From Streptomyces sp. NBC_01241 (GTDB lineage: Bacteria; Actinomycetota; Actinomycetes; Streptomycetales; Streptomycetaceae), in contig NZ_CP108494.1 of assembly GCF_041435435.1 (NCBI RefSeq), forward strand, positions 4,312,501-4,376,500: a stretch of DNA of 64,000 bases, given 5' to 3'. The position numbers were made by a program, and so were the translations under genes. Below are positions 16,681-25,419 of the stretch, one piece after another; within the stretch, counting starts at the first letter, position 1, and each line of letters opens with the position of its first letter. The notes beneath the pieces were generated by a model. The model was not told where the DNA came from. It did not search any database and was given only the letters and a program-made list of their open reading frames with translations.

Positions 16681-17127
16681 ATGAAGATCATCCTCACCCA
16701 CGAGGTCTCCGGCCTCGGTGCTGCGGGCGACGTCGTCGACGTCAAGGACGGGTACGCCCGTAACTACCTGGTTCCGCGGGGCTTTGCCATCCGCTGGACC
16801 AAGGGTGGCGAGAAGGACGTGGCGCAGATCCGCCGCGCCCGCAAGATCCACGAGATCGCCACGATCGAGCAGGCCAACGAGATCAAGACCAAGCTCGAGG
16901 CCGTGAAGGTCCGTCTGGCCGTTCGCTCCGGCGACGCCGGCCGTCTCTTCGGCTCCGTGACCCCGGCCGACATCGCCTCGGCGATCAAGGCTGCCGGTGG
17001 CCCCGACGTCGACAAGCGTCGCGTCGAGCTCGGCTCGCCGATCAAGACGCTCGGCGGACACCAGGTGTCCGTGCGTCTGCACCCCGAGGTCGCTGCTCAG
17101 CTCGGCATCGAGGTCGTTGCTGCCTGA
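16681..17127 (+). CDS. rplI: 50S ribosomal protein L9
   Basis: A 148-residue bL9 starting MKIILTHEVSGLGAAGDVVDVKDGYARNYLVPRG with the two-domain layout joined by a long helix (about 45-75). Last gene of the operon, 18 bp after rpsR, ending ahead of a 17-bp-stem terminator and a parS site. Confidence 0.98.
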   Translation: MKIILTHEVSGLGAAGDVVDVKDGYARNYLVPRGFAIRWTKGGEKDVAQIRRARKIHEIATIEQANEIKTKLEAVKVRLAVRSGDAGRLFGSVTPADIASAIKAAGGPDVDKRRVELGSPIKTLGGHQVSVRLHPEVAAQLGIEVVAA

Positions 17128-17152
17128 TTAAGGGCACAGCTCACCAGAGCAG

Positions 17153-17188
17153 GTGAAGGGCCGTACCCCGCGGGGTACGGCCCTTCAC
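17153..17188 (+). terminator. Terminator of the rpsF-rplI operon
   Basis: Perfect 17-bp stem GTGAAGGGCCGTACCCC with its complement, closing on a GC pair at the centre. The following bases (TGTTT) are already part of the adjacent parS. It sits in the convergent gap between rplI and the MATE gene, so it can serve both. Confidence 0.9.
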
Positions 17189-17189
17189 T

Positions 17190-17203
17190 GTTTCACGTGA
17201 AAC
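17190..17203. other. parS site 3
   Basis: Exact GTTTCACGTGAAAC, one base past the rplI terminator and 18 bp from the stop of the convergent MATE gene. Confidence 0.96.
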
Positions 17204-17221
17204 GGGGCGTCGCCCGGTGGC

Positions 17222-18568
17222 TCAGCGGGTGGCGCCGGTGACGATCCACCGGCCCGACCGGGTGCGCAGCCAGAGTGTGGCCATGCGGACGGTCATCATC
17301 AGGGCCATCGCCCACCACAGTGCGGTCAGGCCGCCGCCGAATACCGGCACCAGCAGAGCCACGGGGGCGAAGGCAGCCAGCGTGACGAGCATGGCCCAGG
17401 CCAGATACCGCCCGTCTCCGGCACCCATCAGTACCCCGTCCAGGACGAAGACCACGCCCGCGATCGGCTGGGACAGTGCCACCACCAGCAATGCCGGGAG
17501 CAGTGTGTCCTGTACGGAGCGGTCGCTGGTGAACAGGGGGACGAACAGTGGCCGGGCAAGGACGATCAGTGCCCCGAACACCACTCCGGAAGCCATGCCC
17601 CACTGCACCATGCGGCGGCATGCCTCGCGTGCACCCTTGGCGTCCTCGGCCCCCAGATAGCGGCCGATGATGGCCTGCCCCGCGATGGCGATGGCGTCGA
17701 GCGCGAAGGCCATCAGGCTCCAGAGCGAGAGGATGATCTGGTGCGCGGCGATCTCGGTGTCACCGAGTCGGGCGGCGACCGCTGTGGCGATCAACAGGAC
17801 GGCGCGGAGCGACAGCGTACGGACCAGCAGCGGAACGCCCGCCTGGGCGCTGGCTCTGATGCCTGCGGCGTCGGGACGAAGCGAGGCGCCGTGCCGGCGC
17901 GCCCCTCGCACCACCACGATCAGGTAGGCGGCGGCCATGGAGACCTGTGCGATCACGGTGCCCCAGGCCGACCCGGCGATGCCGAGGCCGGCGCCGTAGA
18001 CGAGTCCCGCGTTGAGGGCTCCGTTGGCTGCGAAACCTCCGACGGCGACATAGAGCGGGGTTCTGGTGTCCTGCAGTCCGCGGAGTACGCCGGTCGCTGC
18101 CATCACGATGAGCATGGCCGGTATGCCGAGGCTGGAGATCCTGAGATACGTGGTGGCGTAAGGGGCCGCGGTGTCGGAGGCGCCGAAGATGTCCACGAGC
18201 CAGGGTGCTGCGGGGAGCGTGAGGGCGATGACGACGATGCCGAGCAGGAGGGCAAGCCAGATGCCGTCCATGCCCTGGCGGATCGCGGAGGCCAGATCGC
18301 CCGCACCGACCCGTCGCGCCACTGCCGCGGTGGTGGCGTACGCGAGAAAGACGAAGACGCTGACGGCGGTGGTCAGCAGGGCGGCGGCGACGGCCAGACC
18401 GGCCAGCTGCGGTGTGCCGAGATGGCCGACGATGGCGCTGTCGACCATCACGAAGAGCGGCTCGGCGACGAGTGCGCCGAAGGCAGGGACGGCGAGCGAG
18501 ATGATCTCGCGGTCGTGCCGTCGGCGGCTGGGCGGAGAGGTTGCCGGGGCCTGGATCATGGGGGTCAA
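17222..18568 (-). CDS. MATE-family multidrug/toxin exporter
   Basis: A 448-residue protein with 12 predicted helices in the DinF-like MATE subfamily. REIISLAVPAFGALVAEPLFVMVDSAIVGHLG at the N-terminus and LDAIAIAGQAIIGRYLGA in the second half are family segments. It would export cationic compounds using a sodium or proton gradient. The frame opens at TTG 18568, with GGAAGA five bases upstream; ATG at 18559 is the alternative. It faces rplI across the parS-bearing gap and is divergent from dnaB. Streptomyces commonly has a DinF-type MATE gene at this place. Confidence 0.88.
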   Translation of the reverse strand: MTPMIQAPATSPPSRRRHDREIISLAVPAFGALVAEPLFVMVDSAIVGHLGTPQLAGLAVAAALLTTAVSVFVFLAYATTAAVARRVGAGDLASAIRQGMDGIWLALLLGIVVIALTLPAAPWLVDIFGASDTAAPYATTYLRISSLGIPAMLIVMAATGVLRGLQDTRTPLYVAVGGFAANGALNAGLVYGAGLGIAGSAWGTVIAQVSMAAAYLIVVVRGARRHGASLRPDAAGIRASAQAGVPLLVRTLSLRAVLLIATAVAARLGDTEIAAHQIILSLWSLMAFALDAIAIAGQAIIGRYLGAEDAKGAREACRRMVQWGMASGVVFGALIVLARPLFVPLFTSDRSVQDTLLPALLVVALSQPIAGVVFVLDGVLMGAGDGRYLAWAMLVTLAAFAPVALLVPVFGGGLTALWWAMALMMTVRMATLWLRTRSGRWIVTGATR

Positions 18569-18747
18569 TCTAATCTTCCACAGGTAATGGATGCAATGGC
18601 TATGCAGCCCTTACATTTACTCACGGTCGGCGTTCTCTCGTGTGCTGTTTGTCGTGATCTTGTGCCGACTTGAAAAGTTTTTCTCCCCCACAGCCCGTGG
18701 ATGGAGAAAGCCCAGGTCAGGGCCCTGCTGGTCAGGGTGCTATGAGT

Positions 18748-18836
18748 TTGTCCACAGTGCTGTCCCCCGCTCCGTGCACAGGTTCCGCGGGGTTCTCCAC
18801 AGCATCTGGTCGGTCGTCCACATGCCCTGTGGATAA
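18748..18836. other. DnaA-box cluster in the dnaB promoter region
   Basis: Four DnaA-type 9-mers lie in 89 bp: TTGTCCACA (18748-18756), TTCTCCACA (18793-18801), TCGTCCACA (18814-18822) and, on the minus strand, TTATCCACA (18828-18836). Streptomyces DnaA prefers (T/C)(T/C)(G/A/C)TCCACA. The 450-bp gap between the MATE gene and dnaB also holds an AT-richer stretch (18575-18680). The cluster sits 183 bp ahead of the dnaB start and could serve transcriptional control or DnaA titration. Confidence 0.75.
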
Positions 18837-19018
18837 CCAGATTGGCTGACGGTGCTGAGCGGCCTACCGTGGTCCGGCGCCCGCACCCCGTTCCGGCCCT
18901 GGAACCCCGCAGAACTCGACGCACCGGAACCGGAGTCGGGCGTCTTGTTTGTCGGTGCTGTGCCGTAAGAAAGAGTGGCATGGCGAGGTCCGCGGAGCGG
19001 ACGGGAGGAGGCGGCCCG

Positions 19019-20497
19019 GTGAGCATTCCCGAGCCTTTGGACGACCCCTGGGCCGACACCGGTCCCAGCGACCGTCTGCCCGTCACCCGCCAGCGCCGTG
19101 GCGAACGCGGGGACCGCGCGGAACAGCACGAACGCGGCCGGGAGAGCGGCGGATGGGAGGGCGGCTCCCCCGGTTTCGAGCGGGTGCCGCCCCAGGACCT
19201 CGATGCCGAACAGTCGGTCCTCGGCGGCATGCTGCTGTCCAAGGACGCCATCGCCGATGTCGTGGAGATCATCAAGGGGCACGACTTCTACCGCCCCGCC
19301 CACGAGACCGTCTACCAGGCGATCCTCGACCTCTACGCCAAGGGCGAGCCGGCCGACCCGATCACCGTGGCCGCCGAGCTGGTCAAGCGCGGTGAGATCA
19401 CCAAGGTGGGCGGAGCTCCGTATCTGCACACCCTCGTCCAGTCCGTGCCGACCGCGGCCAACGCCTCGTACTACGCGGAGATCGTCCACGAACGCGCCGT
19501 CCTGAGACGGCTCGTCGAAGCCGGGACGAAGATCACGCAGATGGGATACGCGGCCGACGGCGATGTCGACGACATCGTGAACTCCGCGCAGGCCGAGATC
19601 TACGCCGTCACCGAGCAGCGCACCAGTGAGGACTACCTGCCGCTCGGCGACATCATGGAGGGCGCTCTCGACGAGATCGAGGCGATCGGTTCGCGCAGCG
19701 GCGAGATGACCGGGGTGCCGACCGGCTTCACCGACCTCGACGCCCTGACGAACGGCCTGCACCCGGGCCAGATGGTCGTTATCGCGGCCCGCCCGGCCAT
19801 GGGTAAGTCCACGCTGGCGCTGGACTTCGCACGGGCCTGTTCGATCAAGAGCAACCTGCCCAGCGTGATCTTCTCCCTCGAAATGGGCCGCAATGAGATC
19901 GCGATGCGACTGCTCTCGGCCGAGGCGCGGGTGGCGCTGCACCACATGCGTTCCGGCACCATGACCGACGAGGACTGGACGCGGCTGGCCCGCCGGATGC
20001 CGGATGTCTCGGCCGCCCCCCTCTACATCGACGACTCCCCGAACCTCTCCATGATGGAGATCCGGGCGAAGTGCCGTCGCCTCAAGCAGCGCAACGACCT
20101 CAAGCTCGTGGTCATCGACTATCTGCAGCTGATGCAGTCCGGCGGCTCGAAGCGCGCCGAGAGCCGCCAGCAGGAGGTCTCGGACATGTCCCGAAACCTC
20201 AAGCTGCTCGCGAAGGAACTGCAGCTCCCGGTCATCGCGCTCTCCCAGCTGAACCGTGGCCCCGAGCAGCGCACGGACAAGAAGCCCATGGTCTCCGACC
20301 TGCGTGAGTCCGGATCCATCGAGCAGGACGCCGACATGGTGATCCTGCTGCACCGCGAGGACGCCTACGAGAAGGAGTCCCCCCGCGCCGGCGAGGCCGA
20401 CCTGATCGTGGCCAAGCACCGTAACGGCCCGACGGCGACGATCACCGTGGCCTTCCAGGGCCACTACTCGCGCTTCGTGGACATGGCACAGACCTGA
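19019..20497 (+). CDS. dnaB: Replicative DNA helicase DnaB
   Basis: A 492-residue hexameric helicase that unwinds the fork ahead of the replisome. A short variable N-terminal tail is followed by the primase-interacting domain (PPQDLDAEQSVLGGMLLSKDAI, about 55-180). The RecA-like motor follows, with Walker A AARPAMGKSTLALD (about 258-270), Walker B LKLVVIDYLQLM (about 361-372), and RLSQLNRGPEQR-type and LRESGSIEQDADMV motifs. The GTG start (VSIPEPLDDPWAD) is chosen for its GGGAGGAGG ribosome site; an ATG 13 codons upstream has no such site. No intein is present. The upstream DnaA boxes suggest control by the initiator. Confidence 0.96.
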   Translation: MSIPEPLDDPWADTGPSDRLPVTRQRRGERGDRAEQHERGRESGGWEGGSPGFERVPPQDLDAEQSVLGGMLLSKDAIADVVEIIKGHDFYRPAHETVYQAILDLYAKGEPADPITVAAELVKRGEITKVGGAPYLHTLVQSVPTAANASYYAEIVHERAVLRRLVEAGTKITQMGYAADGDVDDIVNSAQAEIYAVTEQRTSEDYLPLGDIMEGALDEIEAIGSRSGEMTGVPTGFTDLDALTNGLHPGQMVVIAARPAMGKSTLALDFARACSIKSNLPSVIFSLEMGRNEIAMRLLSAEARVALHHMRSGTMTDEDWTRLARRMPDVSAAPLYIDDSPNLSMMEIRAKCRRLKQRNDLKLVVIDYLQLMQSGGSKRAESRQQEVSDMSRNLKLLAKELQLPVIALSQLNRGPEQRTDKKPMVSDLRESGSIEQDADMVILLHREDAYEKESPRAGEADLIVAKHRNGPTATITVAFQGHYSRFVDMAQT

Positions 20498-20517
20498 GCG
20501 CGGCCCCAGCTGTGGGG

Positions 20518-20585
20518 TCTCGCGATCCGTGGCGGAATCTTGTGGATTCAGGCGGATGCCCGGCGGATCGCGAGAAGCCCCAGGT
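20518..20585. repeat. Widely spaced inverted repeat after dnaB
   Basis: TCTCGCGATCC (20518-20528) and its exact complement GGATCGCGAGA (20575-20585) are flanked by GGGG and CCCC. With a 46-bp spacer they could form a large terminator hairpin for dnaB, or be ends of a lost insertion. A short CCCCAGCTGTGGGG hairpin lies just before. Confidence 0.45.
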
Positions 20586-20759
20586 CAGAAACTCGGGCTG
20601 GTCCGGTCGACGTGAGGAACCGTCATCATCGCGAGACGGCGGATGTCCGCCACGGCCTGAGACAGCGGACAACGTTCCTGTTCAGGGCCTCGGCGTCCGC
20701 CATCGGCGGCGAGACCCTACAGCTCGTGCACCGGCTCAGCCACCGTCCCGAAGTGTCGC

Positions 20760-20905
20760 CACGGTCGAGGTGCCGACTGCTGCTGACCGTCAGGACCGGC
20801 GAGCAGATCCGGGACCTGCTCGACGTCCTCCCCGACACCTTCGACAAGCTCCCGGAGACCTTGGACGTGGCGTCCAAGAAGGACATCGTCAGCCAGCTGG
20901 AGTGA
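20760..20905 (+). pseudogene. Unrecognised 3' gene remnant
   Basis: The last 48 codons before the stop at 20905 (LLLTVRTGEQIRDLLDVLPD then TFDKLPETLDVASKKDIVSQLE) have strongly biased G/C third positions, like real coding sequence. Upstream of about 20750 the same frame degenerates into Arg/His-rich shadow-like sequence and has no credible start. This looks like the 3' end of a lost gene. I do not recognise the family. The decayed IS3 transposase begins right at its end. Confidence 0.4.
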
Positions 20906-21417
20906 ATCGTTCCGGGTTCGATCGAGACTCCAGGTTCTGACTGTGCCCTGGGGTTTCGCGGTAGTAGCTGGTCTCGTATTCGGCGGGCGGGATGTGCCCT
21001 CTCTCACCGTGGAGTCGGCGGTGGCAGTACCAGTCGGAGCGGTGGCGGCGAAGCCGCGGTCCACGAGGTCCGGGGCTCGTTTCACGCTCGCGTCCGGCAC
21101 CGTGGTGACCACCTGTTTGCCGCGGACCGTGCCTGCCGGCCCGAGCTTGCGCATGAGCCGCTCGACGGTGCACCGGGCCACCGTGTGGCCCTGCCGGTGC
21201 AGCTCGCGCCAGACCTTCCTCGCCCCCGTGGACACGAAAGTTGGCCTGATGGACACCGCTGATCAGCTCCTTGAGTGCGGCGTCGCAGCTGCCGGGCCGA
21301 GGGCCTGGCCAGGCGCTTCCCGGCCGCGTAATACGTGAAGGGGGCGATCTTGCAGGCGTGCTCGGTAAAGACCCCGCAGATCTCAAAAGCGGTCTGAGCG
21401 CTGGAGGGGACCGGCAC
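20889..21417 (-). pseudogene. Decayed IS3-family transposase (orfB remnant)
   Basis: Pieces of an IS3-family OrfB appear in order but in different minus-strand frames. ICGVFTEHACKIAPFTYYA is the N-terminus (near 21380). CDAALKELISGVHQANFRVHG follows (near 21270), then ARKVWRELHRQGHTVARCTV and ERLMRKLGPAGTVRGKQVV (21230-21120), and finally DWYCHRRLHGERGHIPPAEY (near 21000) at the C-terminus. At least two frameshifts are needed, and most of the DDE catalytic core between VDRGFAATAP and the HRRLHGE motif is deleted. It cannot be active. Terminal inverted repeats were not found. Confidence 0.75.
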
Positions 21418-21550
21418 CTCGGTGGTCGGGGGCTGCGGGAACTACTCGCCGATGAGTTCGCGGAGAGAGGAAGCAACTCGGGTGAAACATCCCGCCGCCC
21501 CCACCGCATCTAAATGGTGTAGGCGACTAGCCAAGGGGGGAGGGCGGCGG

Positions 21551-22063
21551 ATGAGACGGTCCCAGGAGAGCGCCTTCCGGGAGTTCGCGGCGGTCCGCAT
21601 GGGGCATCTGTTCCGTTCGGCGTGCCTGTTGACCAGCGGCGACACCTATCTCGCCGAGGATCTGGTGCAGGAGACGCTGGGGCGGATGTATGTGGTGTGG
21701 GGTAGGTCGTCGAAGCTCGGCAATCCGGCGGCGTACGCGCAGACCGTTCTTGTGCGTGTCTTTCTGGCGCACCAGCGGCGGCGTTCGGCGGGAGAGCGGC
21801 CGAGCGACGAGATTCCCGAGGTCTCGGAGACGGCCGCGCAGGGTGACGCCTCGCTGCGGCTCATGCTCCTGGACGCGCTGCGGAAGCTGCCGGCGAAGGA
21901 CCGGGCGGTGGTCGTGCTGCGGTACTGGGAGGACCGGTCCGTCACGGAGACTGCGGACGTCCTCAACGTCAGCTCCGCAGCCGTACGCACCCGCAGCACC
22001 CGTGCGCTCGCCCGGCTGAGGGTGCAACTGGGCGGCAGCATCGGAGAGTTCGCCGCGCACTGA
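21551..22063 (+). CDS. ECF (SigE-family) RNA polymerase sigma factor
   Basis: A 170-residue sigma factor of the actinobacterial SigE-family ECF type. Region 2 is AFREFAAVRMGHLFRSACLL to AEDLVQETLGRMYVVW (about 7-55). Region 4 is LRKLPAKDRAVVVLRYWEDRSVTETADVLNVSSAAVRTRSTRALARLR (about 110-160). The ATG at 21551 follows GGGGGGAGGGCGGCGG. No zinc-finger anti-sigma gene follows; instead a single-pass membrane protein is encoded 41 bp downstream, a common pairing for this sub-family, where the partner is a candidate anti-sigma factor. Confidence 0.9.
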   Translation: MRRSQESAFREFAAVRMGHLFRSACLLTSGDTYLAEDLVQETLGRMYVVWGRSSKLGNPAAYAQTVLVRVFLAHQRRRSAGERPSDEIPEVSETAAQGDASLRLMLLDALRKLPAKDRAVVVLRYWEDRSVTETADVLNVSSAAVRTRSTRALARLRVQLGGSIGEFAAH

Positions 22064-22104
22064 TCAGCCCGACTGACTATGACGAGAAATGGTGGTGGTT
22101 TGGC

Positions 22105-23379
22105 ATGTCTGGAACGCAGGAGGACCTGGACGCGTTCGAAGGCGGGCTCGGTGACGCGCTACGCCGCACCGGGGAGGTCTTCTCCGTGGAGGGGCGCCCG
22201 CTGGTGGACGGCGGCGTCGTGCGCGGCCGGCGGGGGTTGCGGCGCAGGCGGGTCGCGGCCGTGACGGGCAGTGTCGCGGCGCTCGCCGTTGTGGGGTTCG
22301 GGGCGTCGTACACCACGGGGGCGTTCGGCGGCGGCTCGGGGCAGGGTGGGGCGGGCGTGGCCGCGCAGCCGAAGGTACAGGAGACCGGCCCTTCGACGAA
22401 GTCGTCGCCCGGCAAGGGGCCGCAGCTCTCGGCGCAGCAGGTGATCGAGAGGTTGGAGGGGCTGCTGCCGGAGGGGAAGGTCAGCGGGCGGGCAGGGCGC
22501 GGTACGGCCGACCGGTTCGGGCCATCGGCGCAGCTCGTCTTCGACGATGGCGAGGGCAAAGCTGCGATCGGCGTGAGCGTCGGCGCCATCGACCCGGACG
22601 GCACGGAGGCGGAGCAACAGCTCGAATGCCCCGACAAGACCTTCGTGCCGTACGACTCCTGCCGGAACGAGACGCTTGCCGACGGTTCGCGCCTGATGGT
22701 GTTGCGCGGGTACGAATACCCTGACAAGCGCGTGGACACCAAGTGGTGGCACGCCTATCTCGTGACCCCCGACGGATACACGGTCGATGCCAGCGAGTGG
22801 AACGCGCCCGCAGAGAAGGGCGCCGCCGTTTCACGGGCCGAGCCCCCGCTCACTGTTGCGCAGTTGAAGGGACTCGTCACCTCCGACGAGTGGCGGCCCG
22901 TGATGAACGCTCTGGGAAAGGCGGCCCCGGAGCCGGTACAGCAGCCGCCGGCTCAGGGGCAGGACGGCCGGGCGATCCTGAGAAAGCTCAAGTCGCTGCT
23001 GCCCGTGTCCGCGAAGGTAGCCTCCGAGCGCGGTGACGACGGATACGCGTACGTCGTCGTGAATGACGGCAAGGGCGCGAGCCTGGTGCAGATCAACGTG
23101 CAGCCGAACATGTCGGACGTGGAGGGGGAGCTGTTCGGGGCCGGGGCGGAGGTGCTGCCGGACGGGACGAAGGTCGTCACGCAGCAGGGCCCGGGCGAGA
23201 AGGGCGGCGTGGGCGTGGTGATGTGGACCGCCGACACCATCCGTACGGACGGCCTCCGGGTCGTGGTGTCCGCGTTCAACTCCGGGTCCCAGAACGCGAA
23301 GGCCACACGGCAGGCACCCGCGCTGACCATGCAGCAGCTGAAGTCGATCGCTACGAGCGGGAAGTGGGCTGGAAAGTAG
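22105..23379 (+). CDS. Single-pass membrane protein, probable sigma-factor partner
   Basis: A 424-residue protein. A cytoplasmic N-terminal segment (1-50) begins MSGTQEDLDAFEGGLGDALRRTGEVFS. One membrane helix follows a basic cluster (RRRRVAAVTGSVAALAVVGF, about 48-68). The large extracellular part contains two repeats of a similar module: QVIERLEGLLPEGKVSGR (about 112) and RAILRKLKSLLPVSAKVA (about 290), each ending in LTVAQLKGLVTSDEW or LTMQQLKSIATSGKW. Its spacing and topology behind an ECF sigma gene suggest an anti-sigma or signal receptor, but no anti-sigma domain is evident. Confidence 0.65.
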   Translation: MSGTQEDLDAFEGGLGDALRRTGEVFSVEGRPLVDGGVVRGRRGLRRRRVAAVTGSVAALAVVGFGASYTTGAFGGGSGQGGAGVAAQPKVQETGPSTKSSPGKGPQLSAQQVIERLEGLLPEGKVSGRAGRGTADRFGPSAQLVFDDGEGKAAIGVSVGAIDPDGTEAEQQLECPDKTFVPYDSCRNETLADGSRLMVLRGYEYPDKRVDTKWWHAYLVTPDGYTVDASEWNAPAEKGAAVSRAEPPLTVAQLKGLVTSDEWRPVMNALGKAAPEPVQQPPAQGQDGRAILRKLKSLLPVSAKVASERGDDGYAYVVVNDGKGASLVQINVQPNMSDVEGELFGAGAEVLPDGTKVVTQQGPGEKGGVGVVMWTADTIRTDGLRVVVSAFNSGSQNAKATRQAPALTMQQLKSIATSGKWAGK

Positions 23380-23412
23380 GACCGTGGGCAACGCGCCTGC
23401 TTGCGGTAGTTC

Positions 23413-23447
23413 GGGAGGCGGATCACCCTTCGGGGTCGCCGCCTCCC
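23413..23447 (+). terminator. Hairpin after the sigma-partner gene
   Basis: GGGAGGCGG and CCGCCTCCC pair around an inner ACCC/GGGT stem with a TTCG tetraloop, 34 bp past the stop. Confidence 0.7.
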
Positions 23448-24013
23448 GCTTCGTGTTGCGTAGGTGAGCGTTGCGTGGCGCTGTTGCCTTGCCCGGGCGT
23501 CCTCGCAGCCGCTGTCGCAAACCGTCGCCACCCTGCTGGACGACACCGGAGCGCCCGCAGTTGGTACACCTGCGCGTACGCCGGCGCACAGCGTCCCCGC
23601 ACACCCGGAGAAGCAGGCTGCTGCGCCCCGCGGCGTAGCGTCGCGCACTGCCTGTCGGCTGAACCCGCATGCCCGGGTTCGGCCGACGTCGTTCGCAGGG
23701 GGTCCGATCTGTGGGCACGGATGAACGGTCCCTCGACTGACGCTGGAAGAGCCGTCGTTATCGTCACGCTCGGTTTACTTCACCGCTCGTCGTGGTGGCG
23801 TAAGGAAATGCCATGTTCGTGAGACTGAGCGGTTCCCCCCGAACTGAGACAGCGGAAGAACCGCTGGTCAGCGAGCATGGCCGGTGCCACGAGCGGCGAG
23901 ATCCTACAGCCCCACGGAGGAGCGCCTCGAACAGGTTCCGATGGGCCCGCACCCACAAGATCCGCCTTCGCCCGCGAGCCTTTCCGGTTTCGGACTGCTT
24001 GGCCCGGGCGCGC
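23448..24013. other. Stretch without a recognisable gene
   Basis: About 565 bp. The open frames here have no credible starts or family resemblance. One hairpin (AGCGGTTC at 23828 with GAACCGCT at 23858) lies in the middle and may be the terminator of the TetR gene that ends at 24014. A minus-strand frame (23764-23958) might be a gene fragment, but I cannot support it. Confidence 0.5.
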
Positions 24014-24613
24014 TCAGGACAGCGGGATGACGCGCGTGACCACCAGCTCCACCAGCTGGCTCACGGTGGCTTCGGTCGGGGAACCGCTCTCGGGGCCGGT
24101 GAGGACGGCGGGCAGGGTGAAGTGCTCCAGCAGCAGGCCCGTCATGGCCAGGTACAGGACCAGGAAGGCGTCCGCGTCGCCCGGCAGGCCCGCTGCCCGG
24201 TGGAACCGGGCGCTCTCGTCGACGTTGGCGCGGACGGTCTGCGTCAGGCGGTCGCGGAGCGCCGGCCGGCGGGTTGCCTCCAGGCGGAGTTCCAGCATGG
24301 CGAGGTAGCCCGTGCGGTCGTCGTCCATGCGCTGCACCAGCCAGCGCATCAGGTCGGCGACCAGCGCACGCGAGGGCGTCGGGCGCATGGCCTCTTCGAC
24401 CTTGGCCGGATCGGGGGTCATCCGGACGGTGATACGGGCGGCCGCCTGCATGAACAGGTCGTCGCGGTTGGCGAAGTAGTTGGACGAGGTGCCCACCGGG
24501 ACACCGGCGCGTGCATCGACGGCGCGGAACGTGAGTCCCCGCGCACCGTCGTCCGCCAGCACTTCGATGGCTGCATCGACGAGCGCTGTCCTGCGCTCGG
24601 GGTTCCTGGCCAT
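24014..24613 (-). CDS. TetR-family transcriptional regulator
   Basis: A 199-residue repressor. Its HTH is at residues 8-55 (RRTALVDAAIEVLADDGARG then VDARAGVPVGTSSNYFANRDDLF). The C-terminal ligand domain resembles the TetR_C subgroup found next to small oxidoreductases. The ATG is preceded by GGGAGG. It is divergent from the dihydrofolate-reductase-like gene across a 123-bp gap with an inverted repeat, so it probably controls that gene and itself. Confidence 0.9.
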   Translation of the reverse strand: MARNPERRTALVDAAIEVLADDGARGLTFRAVDARAGVPVGTSSNYFANRDDLFMQAAARITVRMTPDPAKVEEAMRPTPSRALVADLMRWLVQRMDDDRTGYLAMLELRLEATRRPALRDRLTQTVRANVDESARFHRAAGLPGDADAFLVLYLAMTGLLLEHFTLPAVLTGPESGSPTEATVSQLVELVVTRVIPLS

Positions 24614-24665
24614 GCGTAGGCCTCCCTCATCTTCTCTTCGGTTCTTTCGCGGAAAGGGATTGCAT

Positions 24666-24701
24666 AACCACTACACATGAAGCACTCTAGTTGAAGTGGT
24701 T
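24666..24701. promoter_or_regulatory. Candidate TetR operator
   Basis: AACCACT (24666-24672) and AGTGGTT (24695-24701) form a spaced inverted repeat in the gap between the divergent TetR and RibD-like genes; a TGAAG direct repeat lies inside. The spacing (22 bp) is large for one TetR dimer, so this is tentative. Confidence 0.4.
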
Positions 24702-24736
24702 GCGGCTCCGATAGGCCGCGCCGGAACGGGGATCCT

Positions 24737-25321
24737 GTGCGCAAGCTGACCTACTTCATCGCCTGCTCCATCGACGGTTTCATCGGAGATCCGAGCGGTG
24801 ACGCGTCGTCCTTCTACCAGTTCGTGGACGAGGAGTTCCTCGAGTTCCTGAGAACGCAGTACCCGGAGACGGTATCGACCGAGGGTCGCAAGGCTCTCGG
24901 CTTCCACGACGCCGCGAACCAGCGGTTCGACACGGTGATCCAGGGGCGGGCCAGCTACCAACTGGCACTGGACGTCAACATCACCAGCCCGTACGCCCAG
25001 CTCCGCGAACTCGTGGCTTCGCGGACCCTCAGGGAGTCACCCGACCCGAACGTCGAGCTCGTCTCCGACGACGTGGTCGCAAGGGTCCGGGAACTCAAGG
25101 CGGAGGACAGCGAGCTCGGGATCTGGCTCTGCGGCGGCTCCCAGCTCGCCGGAGAACTGATCGACGAGATCGACGAGCTGGTGATCAAGACATATCCGAT
25201 CGTCTACGGTTCGGGCATGCCGATGTTCGGCTCGGATTTCGCGCCCACCGTGTTCGCGCTGGACTCGGTTCACATCTTCGACAACGGCGCCCTGGTCAGG
25301 TCCTACAGCCGGACGTGCTGA
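24737..25321 (+). CDS. Dihydrofolate reductase-like (RibD C-terminal domain) protein
   Basis: A 194-residue protein with the RibD_C/DHFR-like fold. MRKLTYFIACSIDGFIGDPSG is the N-terminal strand and substrate loop. GIWLCGGSQLAGELIDEIDELVIKTYPIVYGSGMPMF is the NADPH-binding glycine motif with the typical end. Such stand-alone proteins are NADPH-dependent reductases of unknown substrate. It starts at GTG and is divergent from the TetR gene. Confidence 0.88.
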   Translation: MRKLTYFIACSIDGFIGDPSGDASSFYQFVDEEFLEFLRTQYPETVSTEGRKALGFHDAANQRFDTVIQGRASYQLALDVNITSPYAQLRELVASRTLRESPDPNVELVSDDVVARVRELKAEDSELGIWLCGGSQLAGELIDEIDELVIKTYPIVYGSGMPMFGSDFAPTVFALDSVHIFDNGALVRSYSRTC

Positions 25322-25419
25322 ACGGGCGGTCGGGCGGCGACGACGGCGGTGGCGGGGCGTGGCTCAGGTGACGTGAAATGCGTTCGCCACAGCTCGGGTT
25401 CTGCGGGTAGTTGTTGAAC

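Noticed and set aside
25366..25382. Possible sixth parS near GGTGACGTGAAAT
   Set aside because: Only one half matches; more than two mismatches to the palindrome.
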